In this document: positions 1 to 6,855 of the stretch, in pieces
Layout of the letters: each line of letters starts with the position of its first letter
Position numbering within the stretch: the first letter of the stretch is position 1
Assembly (NCBI GenBank): GCA_964462135.1
Contig: CAYWWK010000038.1
Location: 1 to 13,060, forward strand
Source of the DNA: MGBC163016 sp964462135
GTDB taxonomy: Bacteria > Actinomycetota > Coriobacteriia > Coriobacteriales > Eggerthellaceae
Length of the DNA: 13,060 nucleotides
Direction: 5' to 3'
Notes under the pieces: generated by a model
Database searches by the model: none
Told to the model about the DNA's origin: nothing
The model's input: the letters and a program-made list of their open reading frames with translations, nothing else
Made by a program: the position numbers and the translations under genes

Positions 1-108
1 AGAACCGAGGAGAGCCCGGCAGAAGAGGTCTTGACATCTATAGGAGCATCGAAGAGCGGTGTGAGGAGCCTAACCTTCGTTTGCCTGCTACAGCAAAGGA
101 AACTCATT
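1..108 (+). other. Left edge: possible tail of an upstream gene, or leader of rtcB
   Basis: No gene can be assigned with confidence. One + frame is open from position 3 to a TGA at 156-158 and would overlap the rtcB start by about 50 nt; its translation includes IYRSIEERCEEPNLRLP, which looks protein-like but matches no family I know. A second frame ends at a TGA at 32-34. The rtcB frame itself is open to the window edge, so a longer N-terminus starting outside the window cannot be formally excluded, although the family usually begins where I placed the start. Confidence 0.2.
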
Positions 109-1311
109 TTGGAAACCATCAAAGGAAGATATGCCGAAGCGAACGTCTTCGCCACTGATATGGAAGACTATGCCAAGGCGCAAGTGAAGATGATCTGTGA
201 TGACCCTGTTGCAGAAGGTTCATCCATTGTCATGATGCCCGACGCTCATCCGGGTGCCGTGGGTCCCGTTGGGTTATCCATGACCGTGGGGGATAAGGTC
301 AACAGCAATCTCGTGGGACCTGATATCGGATGTGGCGTCATGGTGGCTGCCATCGATGCTGATCGGATCGACTTCCAGAAGCTGACGCGAGTGATTCAGG
401 AGCGCGTGCCATCGGGTTTCGATGTTCGGACGGTTGCCCATCACTACGCAGAGCGCTTCGACTTCGATGCCGTTGAAGCATTCAAGTCTGTCAAGCAAGA
501 TCGTGCGGTGTGTGGCTTGGGCACACTGGGAGGAGGCAACCATTTCATCGAGGTGGACAAGGATGACGAAGGTAAGCATTTCCTGGTGGTCCATAGCGGA
601 AGCAGGGGTTTTGGAAGCCAAGTTGCAGACCACTACAACAAGGTCGGACACGATAGTCTGAAAGCTCGCGGGATAGATGTTCCTTACGAGATGACCTATC
701 TGGAGAGGGACTTGAAGGAGGCTTACCTGCATGATCAGGCGCTGCTCTGCGATTTCGCTCAACTCAACCGTCAGGCAATAGTCCACGAGATCTTGAGAGG
801 GATGAAGTGGAAGGCCATCGACTCGTTCGATTGCCGCCACAACTACATTGACATGAGCGGTGATGTTCCGATGCTTCGCAAGGGTGCGATCTCCGCCCGG
901 CAAGGGGAGAAGGTGGTCGTTCCGCTCAATATGCGAGATGGGCTGCTCGTAGGACGCGGACTTGGCAATGAGGAGTGGAACTGCACGTCCCCACATGGAG
1001 CGGGTCGTGTTACGCGGAGGAGTGATGTCAAGAACAGCCATACGGTCGCTGAGTACAGAGCGGCCATGAAAGGCATCCACAGCCCATCGATCAATGCTGG
1101 CACCTTGGATGAATCGCCCTTCGCTTACCGAGACCCTTCTGTCATTGAGAACGCAATCAAAGAAACGGTTTCCATAGAGAAGGTGTTGAGACCCGTCTAC
1201 AACTACAAGGCTGGCGGCAACGCCAAGGGCAGCACACCCAAATCCATGAAACGCCAACCAAGGCTCCATGGTCGTGGGAAGGGTAAGCAGAATACGGGGA
1301 GAAGGAGGTAG
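109..1311 (+). CDS. rtcB: RtcB-family RNA ligase, PrfH-linked copy
   Basis: This is an RNA-splicing ligase of the RtcB family: it joins a 2',3'-cyclic phosphate or 3'-phosphate RNA end to a 5'-OH end using GTP and manganese. With the TTG start at 109 (AAGGA at 96-100) it has 400 residues, about family length. The metal and guanylate site is complete: DIGCG at 72-76 (D72, C75), GGGNH at 141-145, VHSGSRG with H162, HNYID with H244, and PHGAGR with H296, the position of the guanylylated histidine in the family. The body ends at the usual VYNYKA (363-368). About 30 further residues (371-400) are rich in Lys, Arg and Gly and are not part of the core. After GAGR the sequence reads VTRRSDV where the second copy has VMSRKQA. 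The stop lies 5 nt before prfH, so the two are surely co-transcribed. The start is chosen by homology; the frame remains open upstream. No archease or RtcR regulator gene is in the window. Confidence 0.93.
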   Translation: METIKGRYAEANVFATDMEDYAKAQVKMICDDPVAEGSSIVMMPDAHPGAVGPVGLSMTVGDKVNSNLVGPDIGCGVMVAAIDADRIDFQKLTRVIQERVPSGFDVRTVAHHYAERFDFDAVEAFKSVKQDRAVCGLGTLGGGNHFIEVDKDDEGKHFLVVHSGSRGFGSQVADHYNKVGHDSLKARGIDVPYEMTYLERDLKEAYLHDQALLCDFAQLNRQAIVHEILRGMKWKAIDSFDCRHNYIDMSGDVPMLRKGAISARQGEKVVVPLNMRDGLLVGRGLGNEEWNCTSPHGAGRVTRRSDVKNSHTVAEYRAAMKGIHSPSINAGTLDESPFAYRDPSVIENAIKETVSIEKVLRPVYNYKAGGNAKGSTPKSMKRQPRLHGRGKGKQNTGRRR

Positions 1312-1316
1312 GATCC

Positions 1317-1919
1317 ATGCTTGTGCAAGTCAGCTCAGGTCAAGGACCTCTGGAGTGCGAAAGGGCTGTGTATCTGTTCTTGGAAACGCTCAAGAAAGAG
1401 GACCCTTCTTGCAGCGTGATCGAGGCTCGTCATTCGAAGCGAACAGTGGCGGGCTGCTTCAAATCAGTTCTGGTATCAACGAAGGAAGATGCATCAGCGC
1501 TCAGCGGGAGTATCCAATGGATATGCCGAAGCCCCTTCAGGCCTCATCATAAGCGCAAGAACTGGTACATAGATGTGAGCATCATCCCGGAATTGCCGCC
1601 AGAGGCCACGTTGGATGATAGCGACATCCTCTTCGAGAGATTCCATTCTGGCGGCAATGGGGGTCAGAACGTCAATAAGGTGGAGACAGGCGTGCGCCTG
1701 ATCCATCAGCCATCCGGGCTTGTGGCCACATGCACTGAGGAGAGAAGTCAGACGCAGAACAGGCGCAAGGCGAAGCAGAAGCTTGCGGCCATGTTAGCGC
1801 TCAAGGCGTTTGAAACACAGCAACGGCAGGACAAGGATGCCTGGATCAAGCACCATCAGCTGGAAAGAGGCAACCCCGTGCGGGTCTATGAAGGGGAGAG
1901 GTTCAAGCGTCTGCGATAG
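1317..1919 (+). CDS. prfH: Peptide chain release factor H (PrfH)
   Basis: This 200-residue class I release factor-like protein carries the GGQ motif (residues 115-117, in SGGNGGQNVNKVETGVRL) that enters the peptidyl transferase centre and hydrolyses peptidyl-tRNA. It lacks the stop-codon-reading domain 2 of RF1/RF2 and is about half their length, as expected for RF-H. The segment CRSPFRPHHKRKNW (70-83) is typical of this family. The C-terminus is basic (RRKAKQK, FKRLR), fitting rRNA contact. The ATG at 1317 has a strong GAAGGAGGT site at 1301-1309 overlapping the rtcB stop. Pairing with rtcB is a recurrent arrangement; related RtcB-PrfH pairs rescue ribosomes whose 16S rRNA is cut at the decoding centre, PrfH freeing the nascent chain and RtcB resealing the rRNA. 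That role here is inferred from family and position. The gene faces the second rtcB tail to tail across a repeat array. Confidence 0.93.
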   Translation: MLVQVSSGQGPLECERAVYLFLETLKKEDPSCSVIEARHSKRTVAGCFKSVLVSTKEDASALSGSIQWICRSPFRPHHKRKNWYIDVSIIPELPPEATLDDSDILFERFHSGGNGGQNVNKVETGVRLIHQPSGLVATCTEERSQTQNRRKAKQKLAAMLALKAFETQQRQDKDAWIKHHQLERGNPVRVYEGERFKRLR

Positions 1920-1959
1920 GTGTGGAAGACAGTTTTTTGGGGAGGGATCGCGCGAGGGT

Positions 1960-2163
1960 GAAGGCTGAAGCCTTCGCTACGGGTGCCGACAGGAGTTGGT
2001 CGTCTTCGTAGCGCAAGCTTTAGCTTGCGGCAGGACAAAGGTGAGGGTATTCGAAGGTTGAAGCCTTCGCTGCGGTCCCGACAGGAACGTTTTGTCTTTG
2101 TAGCGCAAGCTTTAGCTTGCGAAAGTGGAACGAAAGGAGGACGAAGGCTAAAGCCTTCGCTAC
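1960..2163. repeat. Mosaic palindromic repeat array between convergent prfH and rtcB
   Basis: The 281-bp gap between the convergent genes (1920-2200) holds five short palindromes. Three share a GAAGGCT-GA-AGCCTTC-type stem followed by GCTAC or GCTGC (1960-1980, 2053-2073, 2143-2163). Two between them start with GTAGC followed by the palindrome GCAAGCTTTAGCTTGC (2008-2029, 2100-2121). Read on the opposite strand the second type is the same design as the first, so orientation alternates + - + - +. The composite unit repeats with a period of about 90-93 bp and the spacers also share CGACAGGA, so the array grew by tandem duplication. Each unit can form a hairpin; the array may terminate or insulate the two converging transcripts (inference). 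No reading frame here looks genic. Confidence 0.88.
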
Positions 2164-2200
2164 GGGCCTGCGCGCCTTCGATCCCTCGCTGCGGGTGTCG

Positions 2201-3412
2201 TCAGGATGCCTTGAAATTGTAGATGGGCTTCATGACATCGATGATGTCCACTGCGTCGGCTATGGGTTCGATGATGTCTTCGATGGGCTTGTAGGCAAAA
2301 GGAGCCTCGTCGATAGTGGACTCGCAGACGGATGTGGAGTAGATGCCTTCCATAGCGTTCCGGTAGTCATCCAAGCTTAAAGACTCCCGGGCTTGCTTGC
2401 GAGACATGACGCGTCCCGCTCCGTGGGGTGCTGAATCATTCCAAGCGCTGTTCCCCTTGCCTTTCGCGATGACCGAACCGTCTCTCATGTTGAGGGGGAT
2501 TAGGACCGTTTCTCCCACATGAGCGGCGATGGCACCCTTGCGCAGGACCATCTCGTCCACATCAATGTAGTTGTGGATGGTGTGGAAGACTGATGACGCA
2601 TCCAGCCCTGTGCGCTGGAGGATCTCCATCATCATCCGTTCGCGGTTGCGCCTGGCGAATTGCTGGCAGATATCCACATCGTGGAGGTAGTCTTCCATGT
2701 AGCCTCCATACAGCCAGCAGAGATCCTTGGGGGCATCGGGTTGTTGCTGCTTGGAGAAATACTCCTTGTGTAGCGCCTTGATGGCCTCTTGCAGCTCTGA
2801 TCGCCTGCCTTGTGCCTTGTAGGAATCGATCATCTCCTGCTTGCGCTGGAAGAACTCTTCCTTTCCGCTATGAAGCTCTACGGCAAGCTTCTGGTAGTGT
2901 TCGGCCACCTGTTTACCCAGATTGCGTGATCCTGAATGGATGACCAAGCGCTGCATGCCGTCGGATGCCACATCAATCTCGATGAAGTGGTTCCCGCCTC
3001 CGAGTGTTCCCAAGGATCGTCCCATGCGTTTTGTGTCCTTGAGCTGCCGGTAGCAGCGAAGCTCTTCAAGATCGAACCGCTCGCGTCTACCGTCCCATAC
3101 GTTGCGACCCGAAGGCACTTCATGGCAGGCATCATCGAAGGCGGGTAGATTGATGGGTTTGCGGCCCAGATCCGCTGTCAGCATGCCGCATCCGATGTCC
3201 ACGCCCACGAGATTGGGAACCACCTTGTCAGTCACCTTCATGGTGGTGCCGATGGTGCAGCCGATCCCAAAATGGGCATCGGGCATGATGGCGGTGTTCG
3301 CTCCTTCCGCAAACGGCATGTCCAACATCGTCTGTATCTGCTGAACGCATTCCTCTTCGATGTTGGTTGCATAGCATGCTGCAGTTCCATGCTTGCCTTC
3401 GATGGTGAACAT
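2201..3412 (-). CDS. rtcB: RtcB-family RNA ligase, second copy
   Basis: This is a complete 403-residue RtcB RNA ligase with the same predicted chemistry as the gene at 109-1311. Active-site residues are all present: DIGCG (D72, C75), GGGNHFIE (N141, H142), VIHSGSR (H159), HNYID (H280) and PHGAGR (H330), followed by VMSRKQA. It ends at IYNFKAS, the normal family end, without the basic tail of the other copy. It also has a charged insert of roughly 40 residues (about 180-225, including KEEFFQRKQEMIDSYKAQGR) that the other copy lacks. The two therefore are diverged paralogues, not a recent duplication. The ATG at 3412 is preceded by AGGAGG (3417-3422 on the + strand) with a short 4-nt spacer. 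It is divergent from the AAA+/M41 gene, sharing a 155-bp intergenic region, and convergent with prfH. The substrate is unknown; tRNA or rRNA repair is the usual expectation for the family. Confidence 0.94.
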   Translation of the reverse strand: MFTIEGKHGTAACYATNIEEECVQQIQTMLDMPFAEGANTAIMPDAHFGIGCTIGTTMKVTDKVVPNLVGVDIGCGMLTADLGRKPINLPAFDDACHEVPSGRNVWDGRRERFDLEELRCYRQLKDTKRMGRSLGTLGGGNHFIEIDVASDGMQRLVIHSGSRNLGKQVAEHYQKLAVELHSGKEEFFQRKQEMIDSYKAQGRRSELQEAIKALHKEYFSKQQQPDAPKDLCWLYGGYMEDYLHDVDICQQFARRNRERMMMEILQRTGLDASSVFHTIHNYIDVDEMVLRKGAIAAHVGETVLIPLNMRDGSVIAKGKGNSAWNDSAPHGAGRVMSRKQARESLSLDDYRNAMEGIYSTSVCESTIDEAPFAYKPIEDIIEPIADAVDIIDVMKPIYNFKAS

Positions 3413-3471
3413 GAGGCCTCCTCTTGCTTTCTGTGGGTTTCACGCGTCTCTGCATAGCAGGGGCATTCTGG

Positions 3472-3501
3472 TTGCCATTCTCCTGATTCGATGGGTAATA
3501 A
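3472..3501 (+). promoter_or_regulatory. Putative promoter of the AAA+/M41 gene
   Basis: TTGCCA (3472-3477) and TAATAA (3496-3501) are separated by 18 bp in the 155-bp region between the divergent rtcB and AAA+/M41 genes. They resemble -35 and -10 boxes of the housekeeping sigma factor and would start transcription near 3508, giving a leader of about 60 nt. I see no equally good promoter for the - strand gene and no clear operator. The only evidence is the match to consensus. Confidence 0.4.
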
Positions 3502-3567
3502 ATGTCGCATCATCTCCCATAGCATGATCGCCGTTGAGTTCGAATGCGAAAGGCATGAGGTGAGACC

Positions 3568-4872
3568 ATGATGAATGAATTCAGTGGCATCATAGGCTAT
3601 GAGCCAGTCAAGGAAGAGTTGGCGCGTGTCATCGACGTCCTTAGGGATCCAGAACGTTATGCCAAGCTGGGTGTGACGGTTCCTCAGGGCATTCTGCTCC
3701 ACGGGGAACCGGGAATAGGCAAGACGTCCGTTGCGAAGTGCTTCATGGAAGCCGTTGGCTTGCCGTCCATTGTCTGCAAGAAGCTCACTCCCAATGGGGA
3801 ATTCGTCAAAGAGATCAAGCGTGCCTTTGACGAGGCGCTGGATTGCGCTCCTTCAGTGCTGCTCCTTGACGACATGGACAAGTTCGCCAATGGTGACGAA
3901 GGGCATCGCAATTCTGAGGAATATGTGACCGTGCAAGCCTGCATCGATGATGTCAAAGGCAAAGGCGTCTTCGTGTTGGCAACCACCAACAGCCTGCGAA
4001 ACTTGCCCGATTCGCTTACACGCTCAGGCAGGTTCGATCGAGTCATCAAGATGGAGAAGCCTGAAGGTGACGATGCCGTCCGCATCGTCGAGCACTACCT
4101 CAAGAACAAGCCTGTTGCTGATGACGTGGATGCTTCAACCATCGCAGCCCTCTTGGGCAGTCGGTCCTGCGCTGACCTGGAATCAGTCATAAACCAGGCA
4201 GGCATCCTTGCGGGGTATGATCGGGAGGAGCGCATCTCCTTCAAGAATGTCATCAACGCGTGCCTGATCAAGTTCCATGATGTCCCTCTGGATTGTCTTG
4301 CGGTCAAGGATCGGAGCCGTAAAAGGCTCTGGAATACCACTAGCTGCGTCTATTGGCATGAAGCGGGTCATGCGGCTATGGATGAATTGCTGCTCCCCGG
4401 AAGCGTCGTGTTCGCCTACGCCAACGCAGACCAGTTTGCCCGCGGTTTCGTCAAGTCATCCACCGAGGAGATGCCGCCGTGCGATCATGCTCGAGGGACG
4501 ATGCGCGTCATGGCGTCACTGGCTGGGAAAGCGGCAGTGGACCTGATATTGGGTGTGGATGATGATGGCGCGGGAGATGATCTGGAGACGGCGCACCATA
4601 TGATCGATTCTCTGAATAACGGTCATGTCTTTAGTGGGCATATCTTTTCTGCTCCTGTAATGTATGAGACGGATCAGAAGGTCCATATGAGGGAAGTGGC
4701 CAACGCGACCCTTTTGCACTACTTCTACGGCAAGGTCAAGAGGTCGCTTGCGGAGAACAAGGACTTCCTGGCGAAGATCGCCAGGAAACTCTATGAGGAT
4801 TCCGTGCTCACGCAGTCAGACATGAAGGCGATACGCGAGACGTGCGACCTCAAGCAACCGTTGCTCATCTAG
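3568..4872 (+). CDS. Soluble FtsH-like AAA+ ATPase with M41 zinc metalloprotease domain
   Basis: The 434-residue protein has an N-terminal AAA+ ATPase domain (about 5-235) and a C-terminal peptidase M41 domain (about 255-425), the order of FtsH, and should unfold and degrade proteins with ATP. Visible motifs: Walker A GEPGIGKT (46-53), Walker B LLLDD (98-102), sensor ATTN (138-141), arginine-finger region SGRFDR (153-158), zinc motif HEAGH (264-268), and GAGDDLE (334-340), whose second Asp (D338) fits the third zinc ligand of FtsH. There is no N-terminal membrane segment, so it is probably cytoplasmic, unlike true FtsH. Walker B has DD where DE is usual, and the FtsH pore-loop segment FVG is not recognisable. 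A second ATG at 3571 gives better spacing (6 nt) to GAGGTGAG (3557-3564) and may be the real start. It is divergent from rtcB and next to an RNA-repair operon; substrates are unknown. It is not ftsH itself. Confidence 0.85.
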   Translation: MMNEFSGIIGYEPVKEELARVIDVLRDPERYAKLGVTVPQGILLHGEPGIGKTSVAKCFMEAVGLPSIVCKKLTPNGEFVKEIKRAFDEALDCAPSVLLLDDMDKFANGDEGHRNSEEYVTVQACIDDVKGKGVFVLATTNSLRNLPDSLTRSGRFDRVIKMEKPEGDDAVRIVEHYLKNKPVADDVDASTIAALLGSRSCADLESVINQAGILAGYDREERISFKNVINACLIKFHDVPLDCLAVKDRSRKRLWNTTSCVYWHEAGHAAMDELLLPGSVVFAYANADQFARGFVKSSTEEMPPCDHARGTMRVMASLAGKAAVDLILGVDDDGAGDDLETAHHMIDSLNNGHVFSGHIFSAPVMYETDQKVHMREVANATLLHYFYGKVKRSLAENKDFLAKIARKLYEDSVLTQSDMKAIRETCDLKQPLLI

Positions 4873-4892
4873 GGTCAATGAGCGTGATTGGA

Positions 4893-4919
4893 GCGCAGGT
4901 GGACGCAGGTGGACGCAGG
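4893..4919. repeat. Short 10-bp direct repeat
   Basis: GGTGGACGCA recurs with an exact 10-bp period just upstream of the palindromic repeat at 4915, with a first, slightly different copy (GAGCGCAGG). It probably arose by slippage and I see no function for it. Confidence 0.5.
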
Positions 4920-5053
4920 CTGAAGCCTGCGCTACGGTCTCATCCAGTACGTTCTTTCCGTAGCGCAAGCTTTAGCTTGCGAAAGGACGCAGGTGGACCC
5001 AGGCTGCAGCCTTCGCTACGAGCCTGCGCTACGAGCCTGCGCTACGAACCTTC
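4915..5053. repeat. Palindromic repeat array with degenerate 13-bp tandem copies
   Basis: This is the same repeat family as at 1960-2163, in the 281-bp gap (4873-5153) between the AAA+/M41 gene and the MFS gene. Unit 4915-4935 has the stem GCAGGCT/AGCCTGC followed by GCTAC. Unit 4960-4981 is the opposite-orientation form with GCAAGCTTTAGCTTGC. A damaged third unit begins near 5000 and runs into three tandem 13-bp copies, GCTACGAGCCTGC twice (5015-5027, 5028-5040) and GCTACGAACCTTC (5041-5053), which look like repeated 3' ends of the palindromic unit. The rest of the gap, 5054-5140, holds nothing recognisable apart from whatever promoter serves the MFS gene. Confidence 0.85.
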
Positions 5054-5153
5054 CCTGCGAGGTGACTGTTTGGCATCCATCCATGAGCGCGCCGGGTGCA
5101 GGGCGCTTGCGGACATACACTGAAGCAGGAAGCGCATCTGGGAAGGGTATGTC

Positions 5154-6596
5154 GTGACGGGTTCAACAGACCACAGCAGACAGAAGAGGCAAGGCGAAGC
5201 GAGCCTCTCTCCGCATGATACGCGAGCCATGACCATCGTCATCATCGCTGTCATGTTCTGCAATGGGTTCATGATCACGCTCATGTCGGTCACCCTGCCT
5301 GAGGTTTCGCGCACCTTCCATGTGCCGGTGTCAATGGCGAACTGGGTCATCCTGGCCTTCACGATCATCGGGGCAACGATGATCGCCATGGGCGCACGTC
5401 TTTTGCATCGCTGGGGCGTGAAGGTCATCTTTTGTCTGGCTACGGCGCTCATGGCAGTCGGTGGCTTGGTGGGCTCTTTGGCCCAGGATTATTGGATGCT
5501 GATGGCAGCCCGCGTGCTTCAGGCCGGTGCAGCGGGTCTTCTCTTCCCTTCAGCCAGCACGGCCCTTCTGAAGATAGCCCCCGAAGGGAAGCGGGCGCTC
5601 TGGCTTTCCCTGTTCACGGCTTTCGGCGGCATCGGCTTCGCCGTCAGCCCCTTCGTCTCGGGTTTGCTGCTCACGCACTTTGGCGTCGGCGCGGTCTTCA
5701 TTCCCACAGCTGTGGCGGGAGCCCTTTGCTGCGTGGCCAGCTTCTTCGCCATCAAACCCATCGGCGAGAAGGATCCGGCAGGCACATCCCTCGATGCCTT
5801 GAGCGTCGTGCTCATCTTCGCTGGCCTGGCCTCCCTCATGTTCGGCATCTCTGAGCTGAATCGGAATCTGTTGCTTTCCTTGGGCATGATGGCGGCAGGT
5901 TGCGTCATCTTGGGGCTGTTCGCGTGGCGGCAGCATTGCATCCCCGTACCGTTGCTGAGCCTGGCTCCCCTGCACAACAAGGCGTTTCTGGCAGGCATTT
6001 TGCTGCTGATGTTCGGTTCATTGGCAGAGCATGCCGTTCGTCTGACCATGCCGCTGTATTTGGAAGGAGCCGTTGGCTTCGATGCCTCCCAGGCGGGGCT
6101 CTTCATGCTGCTGCCTCAGCTGGCCTACTCCGGCATAGCCATGGTGGCGGGCCGGGTGACGGACAAGCACGGTATCTGGCCCATCGTACCTCTGGGTTTC
6201 CTGGTGATAGCCACCGGGTTCGCGGTGGTGTTTGGTCTTGCCGAACTCAAGCTGGTCATCCCACTTCTGATAGCCTGCGTCTTCATCCTGGGAGGCGTGG
6301 GATTCGAGAACTCGCCCAACCGCGCCACGGCCCTTGAGGCCTTGGATGCCCAGCACCTTGCAGCTGGCGCCTCCATCGCGTCGGTGGCCATCCAACTGGC
6401 CAGTTCGCTTTCCTCATCGCTTCTGGTGGGATCGTTTTCCAACGAGATGGAAGCACTCGTGCACAGTGGCGTGGCGGAGGGTACGGCCTACGTGACGGGA
6501 TTCCAGCATACCGTGCTCATCATGGTGGTCATCGAAGCAGCCATGCTGATCCTGGCTGCCTTCTATACCTGGCGCCATCGTGCCAAGCAGCACTGA
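5154..6596 (+). CDS. DHA2-type MFS transporter, probable drug:H+ antiporter
   Basis: This 480-residue integral membrane protein fits the major facilitator superfamily with 14 predicted helices, the layout of the EmrB/QacA (DHA2) branch that exports drugs or other small molecules using the proton gradient. Helices lie at roughly 26-48, 62-82, 91-110, 115-136, 149-172, 179-200, 213-232, 237-258, 275-300, 311-333, 341-363, 367-386, 400-427 and 451-473. GARLLHRWGVK (80-90) is a degenerate motif A after helix 2, AGRVTDKHG (332-340) its second-half counterpart, and GGIGFAVSPFVSG (158-170) fits antiporter motif C in helix 5. The GTG start at 5154 has GGAAGGG at 5141-5147 with a good spacer; an ATG at residue 26 is less likely because it would begin right at helix 1. 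It is a stand-alone gene between repeat arrays, with no membrane-fusion partner or regulator beside it. The substrate is unknown. Confidence 0.85.
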   Translation: MTGSTDHSRQKRQGEASLSPHDTRAMTIVIIAVMFCNGFMITLMSVTLPEVSRTFHVPVSMANWVILAFTIIGATMIAMGARLLHRWGVKVIFCLATALMAVGGLVGSLAQDYWMLMAARVLQAGAAGLLFPSASTALLKIAPEGKRALWLSLFTAFGGIGFAVSPFVSGLLLTHFGVGAVFIPTAVAGALCCVASFFAIKPIGEKDPAGTSLDALSVVLIFAGLASLMFGISELNRNLLLSLGMMAAGCVILGLFAWRQHCIPVPLLSLAPLHNKAFLAGILLLMFGSLAEHAVRLTMPLYLEGAVGFDASQAGLFMLLPQLAYSGIAMVAGRVTDKHGIWPIVPLGFLVIATGFAVVFGLAELKLVIPLLIACVFILGGVGFENSPNRATALEALDAQHLAAGASIASVAIQLASSLSSSLLVGSFSNEMEALVHSGVAEGTAYVTGFQHTVLIMVVIEAAMLILAAFYTWRHRAKQH

Positions 6597-6620
6597 AGTG
6601 CTGTGTTGCGGTGCATTTTT
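6588..6620 (+). terminator. Weak terminator candidate after the MFS gene
   Basis: CAGCAC-TGAA-GTGCTG (6588-6603) forms a 6-bp stem with a 4-base loop that contains the stop codon of the MFS gene. A run of five T follows at 6616-6620, but 12 nt away, farther than in a classical intrinsic terminator. The palindromic repeats just downstream may contribute to termination. Confidence 0.3.
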
Positions 6621-6639
6621 GGGCATGACGAAGGGGGAC

Positions 6640-6749
6640 GCAGGCTGAAGCCTGCGCTACAAGTCTGCGTTACGAGCCTTCTCAAGTGTCGATATCTTCG
6701 TAGCGCAAGCTTTAGCTTGCGACGAGACGAAGGCTAAAGCCTTCGCTAC
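6640..6749. repeat. Third palindromic repeat array
   Basis: Three units of the same mosaic repeat family lie in the 330-bp gap (6597-6926) before the trigger factor gene. They are 6640-6660 (stem GCAGGCT/AGCCTGC, ending GCTAC), 6700-6721 (opposite orientation, GCAAGCTTTAGCTTGC) and 6729-6749 (stem GAAGGCT/AGCCTTC, ending GCTAC). Orientation again alternates + - +. Partial copies follow 6749 (AAGCCTTCGCTA at 6750-6761). The rest of the gap, 6762-6926, contains the promoter and leader of the downstream gene. Confidence 0.88.
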
Positions 6750-6855
6750 AAGCCTTCGCTATGGATAGCCTGGTCGTTACGCAACCTGGTCATTGCGCAT
6801 ACCTTGATGCGTGACCCTTGTTACGGTCTTGGTACGCATGAAGGCTCGTTCAGCG

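Noticed and set aside
31..36. TTGACA as a -35 box for the first rtcB
   Set aside because: No -10-like sequence occurs at 16-18 bp downstream (GAGCGG at 54-59).
1900..1938. Intrinsic terminator after prfH (six T at 1933-1938)
   Set aside because: The preceding sequence allows only a weak GTCT/AGAC pairing with a large loop; not a convincing hairpin.
3238..3702. - strand open frame crossing the divergent control region
   Set aside because: It overlaps the rtcB N-terminus in another frame and the AAA+ start; no recognisable domain.
3568..4872. Annotation as the cell division protease FtsH
   Set aside because: No membrane segments, about two thirds of FtsH length, and differing Walker B and pore loop.
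1960..6749. Repeats as a CRISPR array
   Set aside because: Units alternate in orientation, spacing is uneven, spacers are partly similar to each other, and there are no cas genes.
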